Counted from the stretch's first letter, positions 1-6,987 are shown. The stretch: 7,186 nt of DNA from Thermoplasmata archaeon (GCA_021827885.1 JAKAUD010000226.1:1-7186), one strand, 5' to 3'. Notes: generated from the sequence alone by a model not told the origin. Program-made: numbers and translations.

Positions 1-14
1 TACGATAGAAAAGG

Positions 15-1181
15 GTGTTGTATGTGAATGGTGAAACCGGATCACGTGCAGTGGAATATTTCACCAAAAACCTGCCCCTGATGATCCAGGATCTCAAGTA
101 TCTTGTGGAATGCGAGAGCCCTTCAGGTAACATAGGACTCCTCAATGCCTGTTTAAATACAATCTGTGAAATTATCAGAAAGAGAACCGGGCTGCACCCC
201 GACATCGTAAAACTGAACGATGGAACTGGAGCAATCAGCTTCTTCATTGGTCCAAACACACGTAAAGCTATCCTGGTTCTAAGTCACTACGATACTGTAT
301 TTCCAGAGGGCACATTGGAGAGAAGGCCGTTCAGGGTTTCGGACGACAGGATCGAAGGGCCAGGCGTCTTTGACATGAAAACAGGTCTGGTACAAGGCGT
401 ATGGGCAATCAAATTTCTCCTTGAACGCAGCCACGCAAATCAACGGATATTATTTCTTATTACTCCTGATGAAGAAACAGGGAGTCTTCAATCCAGGAAA
501 CTGATCGAGGAATCTGGTAAAAATGCTACCCTCGGAATCGTACTTGAGCCAAGTGAAAATGGAAAGCTGAAGACCGGCAGGAAAGGTGTGGGCACATATG
601 TAATCACGGTAACGGGCAGGGCAGCTCATGCAGGATTACACCCGGAAGACGGTATAAGCGCAATACTGGAAATTTCACACATAGTCGAAAAACTATCAGA
701 ATTCCAGGATATTGCAAGAGGAACCACTATCAATGTGGGCGTAATTTCGGGCGGAACTGCAACAAACGTTGTTCCGGATAAGGCAACCATAGCCGTTGAT
801 GTTAGGGTAACCAGCCTGGATGAGGCAAAGAGAATAGATGGGTGCATAAACTCATTGAAAACACAGAATAATGAAGCAAAGATAGCAATAACTGGAGGGC
901 TTAATCGCTTACCAATGGTCAAAAACGATCTTACTCTTGCTGCGATGGAAGTAGTAAAAAGGATCGGCGCTGATCTCGATATCAGGATCGAGGACGTGTC
1001 TGTGGGAGGAGGCAGCGACGGGAACATAATCTCCCAATATAGAATTCCTGTAATTGACGGCCTTGGTGCAGTCGGTTCAGGAGCTCACTCAGACTCTGAA
1101 TTTGTCTTAATGTCCTCTATTCCAGTAAGGACAGCTCTTTTGACAAACATCCTGATAAAGTACAGTTTGAGCGAAATGTGA
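15..1181 (+). CDS. M20-family metallopeptidase (glutamate carboxypeptidase CPG2 / ArgE / DapE-like)
   Basis: A cytoplasmic di-zinc amidohydrolase of the M20 family, closest in style to CPG2-type carboxypeptidases, which release C-terminal amino acids or remove N-acyl groups. All expected active-site residues are visible in the 388-residue product: H91 and D93 in SHYDTVFPEGT, bridging D120 in GPGVFDMKTG, the E153-E154 pair in TPDEETGS, E178 in VLEPSE and H358 in GSGAHSD. The inserted dimerisation domain starts near residue 190 with GRAAHAGLHPEDG, where H205 matches the conserved inter-subunit histidine. Length is normal for the family and there is no signal peptide. An in-frame TAG at 6-8 rules out an upstream extension. 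GTG 15 is the longest start; GTG 24 is equally plausible because GGGTG at 13-17 could act as its ribosome binding site. The substrate cannot be told from sequence. The transporter gene starts 170 bp downstream and appears to have its own promoter. Confidence 0.9.
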   Translation: MLYVNGETGSRAVEYFTKNLPLMIQDLKYLVECESPSGNIGLLNACLNTICEIIRKRTGLHPDIVKLNDGTGAISFFIGPNTRKAILVLSHYDTVFPEGTLERRPFRVSDDRIEGPGVFDMKTGLVQGVWAIKFLLERSHANQRILFLITPDEETGSLQSRKLIEESGKNATLGIVLEPSENGKLKTGRKGVGTYVITVTGRAAHAGLHPEDGISAILEISHIVEKLSEFQDIARGTTINVGVISGGTATNVVPDKATIAVDVRVTSLDEAKRIDGCINSLKTQNNEAKIAITGGLNRLPMVKNDLTLAAMEVVKRIGADLDIRIEDVSVGGGSDGNIISQYRIPVIDGLGAVGSGAHSDSEFVLMSSIPVRTALLTNILIKYSLSEM

Positions 1182-1299
1182 CGTTATTGCCAGTCAAGGA
1201 ACGCACTTCGATGTAGAGATCAAGAATTTTTACTTGAATTGAGTATATTTAACCAATGATAAATATCCACCGAAATTGGACTTTAATTAACAAAGGGAG

Positions 1300-1319
1300 G
1301 ATTCTAACTGGTTAGAATC
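1300..1319. promoter_or_regulatory. Perfect inverted repeat, putative operator of the transporter gene
   Basis: GATTCTAAC and GTTAGAATC form perfect 9-bp arms around a TG centre. The inner 12 bp, CTAACTGGTTAG (1304-1315), recur with one central change (CTAACCGGTTAG) before the synthase operon at 3186-3197. In both places the 12-mer ends 37 bp before the A of the proposed start ATG. It lies just upstream of box A, where an archaeal activator could sit or a repressor could block TBP/TFB. No protein is shown to bind it; the call rests on symmetry, recurrence and spacing. Confidence 0.7.
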
Positions 1320-1321
1320 AC

Positions 1322-1330
1322 ATTAAAATA
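1322..1330 (+). promoter_or_regulatory. Box A (TATA) of the transporter gene
   Basis: ATTAAAATA is centred 26 bp upstream of ATG 1352. That is the normal archaeal distance from box A to the transcription start, so the mRNA would begin at or next to the ATG and be leaderless. No Shine-Dalgarno sequence is seen before this ATG, which fits. This promoter supports 1352 rather than 1436 as the natural start. Confidence 0.6.
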
Positions 1331-1351
1331 CGTAGTTCGTGTATTAATTCT

Positions 1352-2770
1352 ATGGCGGAAAGCACAAATGACCAACAGAACATAGCGGGCAGGCTTTAGA
1401 GACTGCCTTACAGCAAGTTTCACATCAAGTTTGCCTTGATGCTTGCAAGCGGAGAGTGGGCTGAGAGCCTTATGCTTCTTGGAAATGGGGCTATACTCAC
1501 GCTGGTAGCGGTCGCCTACGGAATAACTGGAGATCTGTCTGCCTATGGAATTCCAGCATTCTTTTTTGCGGGGGAATTCATCGGTTCGATTCTTTTCGGC
1601 AGAATTGCCGATACTAGGGGGCGAAGGGCAGTATTTCTTACCAACCAGTTGGTTTTTGGAATTGGTATGTTGATTGCAGGTTTCATGAACTCGTGGCAGA
1701 TGGTAGGGATATTTGTCATGATCGGGGGTATCGGTGTTGGCGGAGAGTTTCCACTGGTCGATAGCTACGGAACAGAAATGTTTGTTAGTAAGAAGAGAGG
1801 AGCGTGGCTGGCACTCATTTACACCATAGCGGTAACGGCGGCACCAATTATTGTGTACATAACGGCCTTAACCCACAGTATCGGTCCGGCTATTGGTGGG
1901 ATAGGAACATTAGGTCAGCCAGGTTATGTGGCAGCTGTGGGTTACTATTCATTCAGGATACCTCTGTGGTTCATGGGGGCAACCGGAATTTTGGTATGGT
2001 TAATCAGGTTCCGTCTTAAGGAATCCCCAAGGTGGCTGGCTACTCACGGCAAACTGAACGAAGCCATGAAAGAGATGGACAACATAGAGGCAGAGGTGAA
2101 GAAAGAGACCGGTTTGAAGGAGTTGCCTCCTGTTACGGATAAGATAGAAGCCCCAGTGAAGGTCTCTGCCTACAAAGATATCTTCGCTAAGGACGTCAGA
2201 AAGACAACCGCTCTGATGGCTATCTTCATGTTTTTCCAGTCTGGCATTTTTTACGGTTTTGTGACATTTGCCCCAGGGCTGCTCTTCAGTAAGGTTACCC
2301 TTCCATCTTACGATGTCCTAGGGGCTGCCGCAATTATATACACAGGCTTCTTAGTCGGAAGTATAGCAAACATATTCATAATAGACAAGATCGAAAGGAG
2401 ATTTGGAATAATACTGTTCGCTGTACTAGGTGGCATCTTTGGAACTATGTTTGCAGTGGGCAGTGGCTTGACAGAAGCCGTCATATTCGGATTTATAACA
2501 GCTTTCATGCTGTGGAACTTCTCGAACTTCTATCATCAGTATAATGCTGAAATTTTCCCGACGAGGGTGAGAACAACTGCAGCTGGATTTGTCTACTCAA
2601 TTAGCAGGATATCGACGACGATCATTATACTTTTCATTGCGGCATATATAGGATCAAAGAATGCAGTTGGGATATTCTCAACGGTATGGGTATTCATTGT
2701 TATAGTGACTGTAATACTGCTCCTGCTCCCAAATTCAACACAGAAGTACGTTGAAGAGATAGCTGTATAA
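1352..2770 (+). CDS. MFS transporter (metabolite:H+ symporter / sugar-porter type), interrupted by an in-frame UAG
   Basis: A 12-helix major facilitator permease, probably importing a small carboxylate or sugar-like solute by proton symport. Family signs are the loop 2-3 motif GRIADTRGRR (about residues 83-92 from ATG 1352), GIGVGGEFP in helix 4, KESPRWL after helix 6, and EIFPTRVRTTAAGF in the second half. The start is decided by homology and by the promoter: ATG 1352 opens a frame whose product runs MAESTNDQQNIAGRL, then UAG (codon 16, 1397-1399), then RLPYSKFHIKFALML, a typical entry into helix 1. Related transporters usually have D or E at the UAG position, so a GAG-to-TAG change is the simple explanation. 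The uninterrupted frame from TTG 1436 or ATG 1439 would begin inside helix 1 and lack its normal N-terminus. It is therefore a recent pseudogene, an assembly error, or a read-through case; everything after codon 16 is intact. The substrate is unknown. Confidence 0.85.
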
Positions 2771-2781
2771 ACACCTAATAC

Positions 2782-2806
2782 TTTTTTTATTTTTTATTTT
2801 CCTTTT
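2782..2806 (+). terminator. T-rich transcription terminator after the transporter
   Basis: Runs of seven, five, four and four T separated by one to three other bases begin 12 bp after the TAA stop at 2768-2770. Intrinsic termination in archaea mainly needs such oligo-T tracts and no hairpin. The tract separates the transporter from the synthase operon, which has its own promoter. Confidence 0.6.
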
Positions 2807-3185
2807 GTATCGCCACTTCTATTGATTTTTTATACAAAACACATAATTTTCCTCGATATTGAAGCTAATCAAAGATAGATTCCTGAGTATGAGCCAGACC
2901 GCTGAGTCCTATTCACGTCCATTCCACTGTTTCACGTATTCAATACAATCAGATTGTAGCTAGATCATTGGAATCACCTTCTTAAGGCTGTAAGGTATCG
3001 TTCTTTTATATACTGGATATGAACCATTTTTGGTTTGCTGATATTCACTAAGCATCCTGGAGCGCGAGTTAAAGTTGCAGGGTACAGTATTTACCCAACT
3101 ATCGGAAATTCTGAGTATACCGGACTTATAAGCTTATCCAGACATTTTTCAAATTGTAATATTTTCTTTCAAAGGAATTTGCCTC
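2807..3185. other. Intergenic stretch with no recognisable gene
   Basis: I read all six frames here and found no convincing protein match, tRNA or long repeat. Stops are frequent. Only small symmetries are visible: ACAATC-A-GATTGT at 2945-2957 and AACCA/TGGTT around a four-T loop at 3022-3035. TTTTATATA at 3004-3012 resembles a box A but leads only to a 9-codon frame. The right end carries the operator and promoter of the synthase operon. An old, unrecognisable gene remnant cannot be excluded. Confidence 0.5.
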
Positions 3186-3197
3186 CTAACCGGTTAG
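3186..3197. promoter_or_regulatory. Perfect 12-bp palindrome, putative operator of the synthase/CoA-transferase operon
   Basis: CTAACCGGTTAG is fully self-complementary and matches the core of the repeat before the transporter gene (CTAACTGGTTAG, 1304-1315) at 11 of 12 positions. It ends 37 bp before ATG 3234, the same spacing as at the transporter, and lies directly upstream of an AT-rich box A. The outer arms are less extended here than at 1300-1319, so the core is probably what is recognised. Confidence 0.7.
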
Positions 3198-3202
3198 ATC
3201 AA

Positions 3203-3214
3203 TAATTATAATAT
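3203..3214 (+). promoter_or_regulatory. Box A (TATA) of the synthase/CoA-transferase operon
   Basis: TAATTATAATAT is centred about 26 bp upstream of ATG 3234, which predicts a leaderless transcript starting at or beside that ATG. The arrangement of operator, box A and ATG superimposes on that of the transporter gene with the same offset (1882 bp). Confidence 0.6.
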
Positions 3215-3233
3215 TTAACGTGGATTGGAGATC

Positions 3234-4283
3234 ATGATAACCGATGATACCCTTCGTGAGGGAATGCAAGCTCCGGGGATGGCATTCACTGTAGATGAAA
3301 AGGTAAAAATCGCAAGGATCATCAGTGATTGTGGTATAAAACGTGCACTGGTCGCATATCCTCCTGCACATCCATCTGAAGCAAGGGCAACAGAGAGAAT
3401 CGTTTCTGATCATATTTTCCCTGAAATCTTTGCACTTGGAAGAGCAATCAGGGAAGACGTGGATAGCATTGCAGAAACCGGTTCTAACATTTCCCTACAT
3501 CTACCTTTCAGAATGGAGAGGCTTGAAGAAACTCTCGATGCTGTTAGGTATGCATCCACCAAGGGGCGGATTGTGGAAGTAGCTGTGGTAGATGTAATGA
3601 AGAATGACATTAAGGATGTTATCAAGATCGCTAGGCTGGTTTCTCAGGCTGGTGCGGACATTGTGCAGCTTCCGGATACAACCGGGGTAGGGTCGCCCAA
3701 AAGGATGAGGACATTGTTCTATGAGGCAAAAAAAACAATTGGCGTGGAGATAGAAGCACATTGTCACAATGATAGGGGTGCTGCTCTTGCAAACGCCTAT
3801 GCTGCACTTGAAGGGGGGGCAGATCACGTAGATGCAACAGTATATGGAATCGGCGAACGGAACGGCATAACTGATCTTGCATCGTTATCTGCTATACTTA
3901 AATCAGACGGGATATCCACGGGCATCGAGGAAAACGCTGTTAGGGGAGCATACAGGAAGATACTTGATGTGATACTGAATAAGATGGGAGAAAGTTTCTT
4001 TATGCAAAATTTCCCTCTGGTCGGTGAAAACGTATCTACTAACACTGCTGGTACGCATGTGGCATTTTCCAGCGTTTTCTCAGCAGAGAGGATGAGTTTC
4101 AACGTGTATGCTGGGAAATCCATGATAAGGCGGGTACTTGAATCATCGGGGATGGAGATTAATGATCAGGACATAAAGAAAATACTGAACGCGGTAAAGG
4201 ACAGATCAGCAGATGAGGGGAGGTGTGTCCGTGTGGGAGAAATTATAAAAATAGCAGGGGAGATCGTTGGCAAAAGTAATTGA
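3234..4283 (+). CDS. HMGL-like (DRE-TIM) acyltransferase/lyase, homocitrate/isopropylmalate/citramalate synthase type
   Basis: A TIM-barrel metalloenzyme of the family that condenses acetyl-CoA with a 2-oxoacid, or cleaves the reverse product. Residues are counted from ATG 3234. The N-terminal DDTLREG gives the metal-binding D4 and catalytic R8. HCHND (H176, H178) gives the metal histidines, followed by ALANAYAALEGGADHVDAT and GIGERNG, as in isopropylmalate and homocitrate synthases rather than HMG-CoA lyase. NTAGTHV near residue 270 matches the conserved region after the barrel. At 349 residues it lacks the C-terminal LeuA allosteric domain of full-length isopropylmalate synthases, so leucine-type feedback is not expected. 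ATG 3234 is preferred over the in-frame TTG 3225 because of the box A distance and the operator spacing. It is the first gene of an operon; its end overlaps the CoA-transferase start by 17 bp. The exact 2-oxoacid, and whether it works in synthesis or breakdown, are not determinable here. Confidence 0.85.
   Translation: MITDDTLREGMQAPGMAFTVDEKVKIARIISDCGIKRALVAYPPAHPSEARATERIVSDHIFPEIFALGRAIREDVDSIAETGSNISLHLPFRMERLEETLDAVRYASTKGRIVEVAVVDVMKNDIKDVIKIARLVSQAGADIVQLPDTTGVGSPKRMRTLFYEAKKTIGVEIEAHCHNDRGAALANAYAALEGGADHVDATVYGIGERNGITDLASLSAILKSDGISTGIEENAVRGAYRKILDVILNKMGESFFMQNFPLVGENVSTNTAGTHVAFSSVFSAERMSFNVYAGKSMIRRVLESSGMEINDQDIKKILNAVKDRSADEGRCVRVGEIIKIAGEIVGKSN
4256..4265 (+). promoter_or_regulatory. 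Ribosome binding site for the TTG start of the CoA-transferase
   Basis: AGGGGAGATC resembles the archaeal Shine-Dalgarno consensus AGGAGGTGATC and lies just before TTG 4267, inside the end of the synthase gene. It supports a TTG start and translation coupled to the upstream gene. An in-frame TAG at 4252-4254 rules out a longer N-terminus. Confidence 0.55.
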
Positions 4284-5421
4284 GATAGGTCATATAGTTG
4301 CAGGTCCGTCTGCTGGCCTTATTTTTTCAGAACTTGGATATGACGTTATAAAGATTGAGAAGCCAGGAGAGGGAGATATAGCTCGCAGATTGACAGAATC
4401 CAGCGCAGGTGCTTTCCCTTTCTTCAACAGGAATAAAAAAAGCCTGGCTCTGGACCTTGCAAAACCTGAAGGAAGAGAGGTATTTCTCAGGCTTGTCATG
4501 AAGTCGGATATTATAATAGATAATCTCGGGTATGGAGCGATGGAAAGAATGCAACTCTCCTACAGAGACATTTCATCTGTGAACGAGAGGATCATCTATC
4601 TCTCGATAAAAGGTTATGGTGCAGGGCCAATGGAAAAAAGAAAGTCACTTGATTTTCCGATTGAGATACACAGCGGTGTGGCATATATGACTGGACTTAC
4701 AAACAAACCAATGAGAGTTGGCGGGTCCATGATCGATATGGGTGCGGCGATGTTCGGCGTTATCCAGGCGCTGAACGCGTTGATGGAACGAGACAAAACC
4801 GGTACAGGGAAGTTCATCGACATTGGACTATTCGAGACCGCCATGTTCTTTATGGGACAGCACATAGCAACATACCAGATCATTCACAGAGCATTGAAGC
4901 CGATCAATGAGGAAGGATTTGCATGGGCAATATACGATTTTTTCAACACATCTGAGGGTAATCAGGTGTTCATTGCAGTTACCACAGATGCTCAGTGGAA
5001 GGTCTTCTGCAGGGAGATGAACCTGGGTCTATGCGGAAAACCAGAACTGGAAAAAAATGAGGGACGCTTTGCAAGAAGGCAGGAACTTCTTTCTCTGATC
5101 GCGGATCGAATCTCGAAAATGAAGAAAGAGGATCTGATAAGCATTCTGCAGTCAAACAACATAGCATTTTCTGAGTTGAAGAAACCATGGGATCTGCTTT
5201 CAGATGAACAGGCGGGGCATAATCTAGTTAACGAAGTTTATCTTGGGGAAGAAATCAGGGTACCTGTAATTCCAGGAGGCAGTGGAAATTCTGGCAATCC
5301 TCCTAAAATAGGTCAGAATACTGGTGAAATACTCAAAGATCTGGGATACTCGGAACGAGAGTTGGAAAAATTGAAAAGTATAAGGGTAATAGATTATCCA
5401 ACCATTCCTAAGAATGAGTGA
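4267..5421 (+). CDS. Class III CoA-transferase (CaiB/BaiF family)
   Basis: A cytoplasmic family III CoA-transferase, which moves CoA between carboxylic acids through an aspartyl-CoA intermediate. The 384-residue product opens with the family signature VIEIGHIVAGPSAG and LGYDVIKIEKPGEGD (about residues 4-37), followed by FNRNKKSLALDL. Residue D157, in GGSMIDMGAAMFG, aligns with the catalytic aspartate of formyl-CoA transferase. TGTGKFIDIGLFE (about 178-190) is the conserved core loop. Length is slightly below the usual 390-430 residues, mainly from a short N-terminus. It starts at TTG with a ribosome binding site, overlaps the synthase by 17 bp and must be co-transcribed with it. The pairing suggests that it activates a di- or hydroxycarboxylic acid used or made by the synthase-like enzyme, possibly a citramalate- or mesaconate-like acid, but that is inference only. 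Confidence 0.88.
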   Translation: MAKVIEIGHIVAGPSAGLIFSELGYDVIKIEKPGEGDIARRLTESSAGAFPFFNRNKKSLALDLAKPEGREVFLRLVMKSDIIIDNLGYGAMERMQLSYRDISSVNERIIYLSIKGYGAGPMEKRKSLDFPIEIHSGVAYMTGLTNKPMRVGGSMIDMGAAMFGVIQALNALMERDKTGTGKFIDIGLFETAMFFMGQHIATYQIIHRALKPINEEGFAWAIYDFFNTSEGNQVFIAVTTDAQWKVFCREMNLGLCGKPELEKNEGRFARRQELLSLIADRISKMKKEDLISILQSNNIAFSELKKPWDLLSDEQAGHNLVNEVYLGEEIRVPVIPGGSGNSGNPPKIGQNTGEILKDLGYSERELEKLKSIRVIDYPTIPKNE

Positions 5422-5523
5422 GTTTGCATTTTGAACCGATTGTCATGTGTGCAAACCCGTGTCATCATTTCACAGCTTTTGCCGGATAAAATAAAGCTAA
5501 AACAGGCTACAGATTATAGGAAA

Positions 5524-5551
5524 CATTAATAAGTGGTTATGTAAATATATA
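5524..5551 (+). promoter_or_regulatory. Candidate promoter of the HTH_10 regulator
   Basis: Two AT-rich candidates exist. ATTAATAA at 5525-5532 is centred about 28 bp before ATG 5557 and would give a leaderless mRNA. TAAATATATA at 5542-5551 is a better TATA match but would place the start of transcription inside the gene, so the first is preferred. No copy of the CTAACYGGTTAG palindrome lies here. The gene sits 135 bp after the CoA-transferase stop. Confidence 0.4.
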
Positions 5552-5556
5552 ATTTA

Positions 5557-6204
5557 ATGATTTATGGCAGTTTCAGCGTAAGGAGCAAATGCAGCCTTGC
5601 GGACGTTTCTGAAGCAGTTGGAGAGACAGTGATATCTCTTTATGCTTCTCCTATTGGCGAAGGCAAAAATTACGTTTTTTCCATAGTAAACTCCAAGAGT
5701 AAGGAAGAAGTGGAACAACTTCTTTCAAAAGATTTTGTGTCATACAAAATCCACTCCGAAAATGGAATAGTCTTGCTACAGGGAATAAAGCGCGGCCATG
5801 GCCTAATCAAGGCAATCGTTGATAGCGGAGCGGTGCCATCATTTCCAGTTGTAGCAAGGGGGGATCTTGAGGTACTCAACTTCATGTCGCTGTCCGATAA
5901 ATCTCCATCTGCATTGGAAAACTCGCTTGGGTCTGGAAATAGTTTAGATGACTTCTTCTTTGATAAGGTTGGAGGGGAAAAACTAATCCTCGACGTAACC
6001 AAAAAATGGGGAATCCTCGGTTCCCTGGATCTTACAAACGCAGAGAGGGATCTCCTTAAATCCGCATACAAGCGCGGGTACTTCGAATGGCCTAGATTGT
6101 ACGACCTAGATCTCCTGAAACAGGACTATAACCTGTCGAAACCTACAATTCTCTATCATATGAGAAATGCTGAACGGAAAATTATGCAGATTATATTTGG
6201 CTGA
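5557..6204 (+). CDS. HTH_10 (bacterio-opsin activator-type) transcriptional regulator
   Basis: A 215-residue archaeal regulator. Residues about 159-211 are an HTH_10 domain: LTNAERDLLKSAYKRGYF, then a short linker, a helix-turn-helix including YNLSKPTILYHMR, and the closing NAERKIMQIIF helix. The N-terminal 150 residues form an uncharacterised alpha/beta region that, in this family, probably acts as a ligand- or partner-sensing part; no PAS or GAF motif or metal-binding cluster is obvious. There is no membrane segment. No ribosome binding site precedes ATG 5557, fitting a leaderless mRNA. It lies in the same direction just after the synthase/CoA-transferase operon, which makes it the best local candidate to act at the shared palindromes at 1300-1319 and 3186-3197. 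That link is inferred from position alone. Confidence 0.85.
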   Translation: MIYGSFSVRSKCSLADVSEAVGETVISLYASPIGEGKNYVFSIVNSKSKEEVEQLLSKDFVSYKIHSENGIVLLQGIKRGHGLIKAIVDSGAVPSFPVVARGDLEVLNFMSLSDKSPSALENSLGSGNSLDDFFFDKVGGEKLILDVTKKWGILGSLDLTNAERDLLKSAYKRGYFEWPRLYDLDLLKQDYNLSKPTILYHMRNAERKIMQIIFG

Positions 6205-6452
6205 TTCAGTATTATCGTATGCATCTTTGTAAAAATGTTTCTTTTACCTATCTCTTGTGGCAAATCATTCCTGAATCGATATCTGTTTTTTATGGAAACA
6301 CCGTTCGTAGTGGAAAGCAGAGAAATTCAGGATGAACTTTGAAACCAAAAGTATCTGTTCGGTGCTACTTGCGTTGCTTGGATGCAATCTACCAGCTTTA
6401 TTTGAGTGCGTGAAGAAGTGTTAATTTTACAGGACTCACGCAAATTGAAATA
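6205..6452. other. Intergenic stretch with no convincing gene
   Basis: Apart from the weak inverted repeat at 6229-6247, I see no conserved domain, repeat or RNA. The longest frame opening with ATG, 6332-6424 (30 codons), gives a cysteine-rich peptide of no family I recognise. Given the eroded dehydrogenase next door, this stretch may also be decayed coding DNA. Confidence 0.4.
6229..6247 (+). terminator. Possible weak terminator after the regulator
   Basis: GTAAAA and TTTTAC form a 6-bp inverted repeat around a 7-base loop, 25 bp after the regulator stop, with short T runs on both sides. The stem is AT-rich and weak, so this is only a suggestion. Confidence 0.25.
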
Positions 6453-6987
6453 GTGAAAATTCAATATGTAATCATAGACATTATGGTTCTTCAGGGTCGT
6501 GGATTCGTACCGAAGATTAGGGGCAGTACCATCAAGATGCTTGAGGTTCTTAGAGATAATTATGACTAGAATTTAGGCGCCAAATCTTACGAAATTGAGC
6601 AGGGACATTGCATAATTGAAAATGAACAAAGGAAAAAATACTGTGGGGAGCAGAAAAATTCAGAGGAATTCTCAAGGCACCAATGGGAGACCTCAGAATC
6701 AGGAATAACGACGGAACAGAACCTGCTCTTGACACAATTCTCGGTCTAAGTTCAATCTGGATCTCTTCGCAAACATAAGACCAATAAGGTTGCTTCCGGG
6801 CATTTTGTCAGTTATACGTGGGATGGATTTAACCAGCTCAATAGATTAAACTATTGTGGGGGAAAACACTGAAGGATTGTATGAAAGTCATTTCGGTGGG
6901 AGCTTTCACAAAACACATGATAGAAGAAATGAACAATACATAGATGTCAAATTAGTGACGGAGGTTTCCAAAGCTTCGAAAGGATAA
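6453..6987 (+). pseudogene. Degraded isopropylmalate/isocitrate dehydrogenase-family gene (beta-decarboxylating dehydrogenase)
   Basis: Pieces of an NAD(P)-dependent beta-decarboxylating dehydrogenase can be read in order in three frames. Frame one (from about 6453) gives VLQGRGFVPKIRGSTIKMLE, a damaged VLQGDGIGPEI-type N-terminus, then a TAG at 6567-6569 and YEIEQGHCIIENE. Frame two (from about 6627) gives ILWGAEKFRGILKAPMGDL and DGTEPALDTILGL. Frame three (from 6751) gives FNLDLFANIRPIRLLPG, a TAA at 6847-6849, then ENTEGLYESHFGG, the family's conserved ENTEGLY region, ending at TAA 6985-6987. About 15 codons seem missing between the first two pieces, one base is missing at about 6749-6751 (LGL-R-FNLDLF), and the C-terminal half, including the metal-binding aspartates, is absent. 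Faint similarity may continue to about 7010. The exact family member (isopropylmalate, homoisocitrate or tartrate-type) is uncertain. It lies between the regulator and tRNA-Phe and is certainly not functional. Confidence 0.8.

Noticed and set aside
626..1027. A 133-codon minus-strand frame inside the peptidase gene
   Set aside because: It is fully covered by the plus-strand M20 gene, which has all its catalytic residues. The antisense product is low-complexity and shows no domain.
2889..3180. Possible gene fragments in the 2807-3185 gap, including a minus-strand run containing YVKQWNGRE
   Set aside because: The open stretches are short, are broken by stops and match no family I can name, unlike the dehydrogenase remnant, where several ordered motifs agree.
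3501..3882. Two overlapping minus-strand frames (108 and 83 codons) inside the synthase gene
   Set aside because: They are shadows of a well-conserved plus-strand coding region that includes the HCHND and GIGERNG motifs.
5670..6071. A 133-codon minus-strand frame inside the regulator gene
   Set aside because: It is antisense to the HTH_10 gene, is serine/proline-rich, and has no promoter or domain.
6332..6424. A 30-codon frame giving a cysteine-rich peptide containing LLALLGCNLPALFECVKKC
   Set aside because: It has no ribosome binding site, no box A at the right distance and no recognised family, and it lies beside a decayed gene. It could be a remnant but cannot be supported as a gene.
6550..6735. 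A 61-codon minus-strand frame
   Set aside because: It is antisense to the dehydrogenase remnant, whose plus-strand pieces match a known family. The minus-strand product resembles nothing I know.
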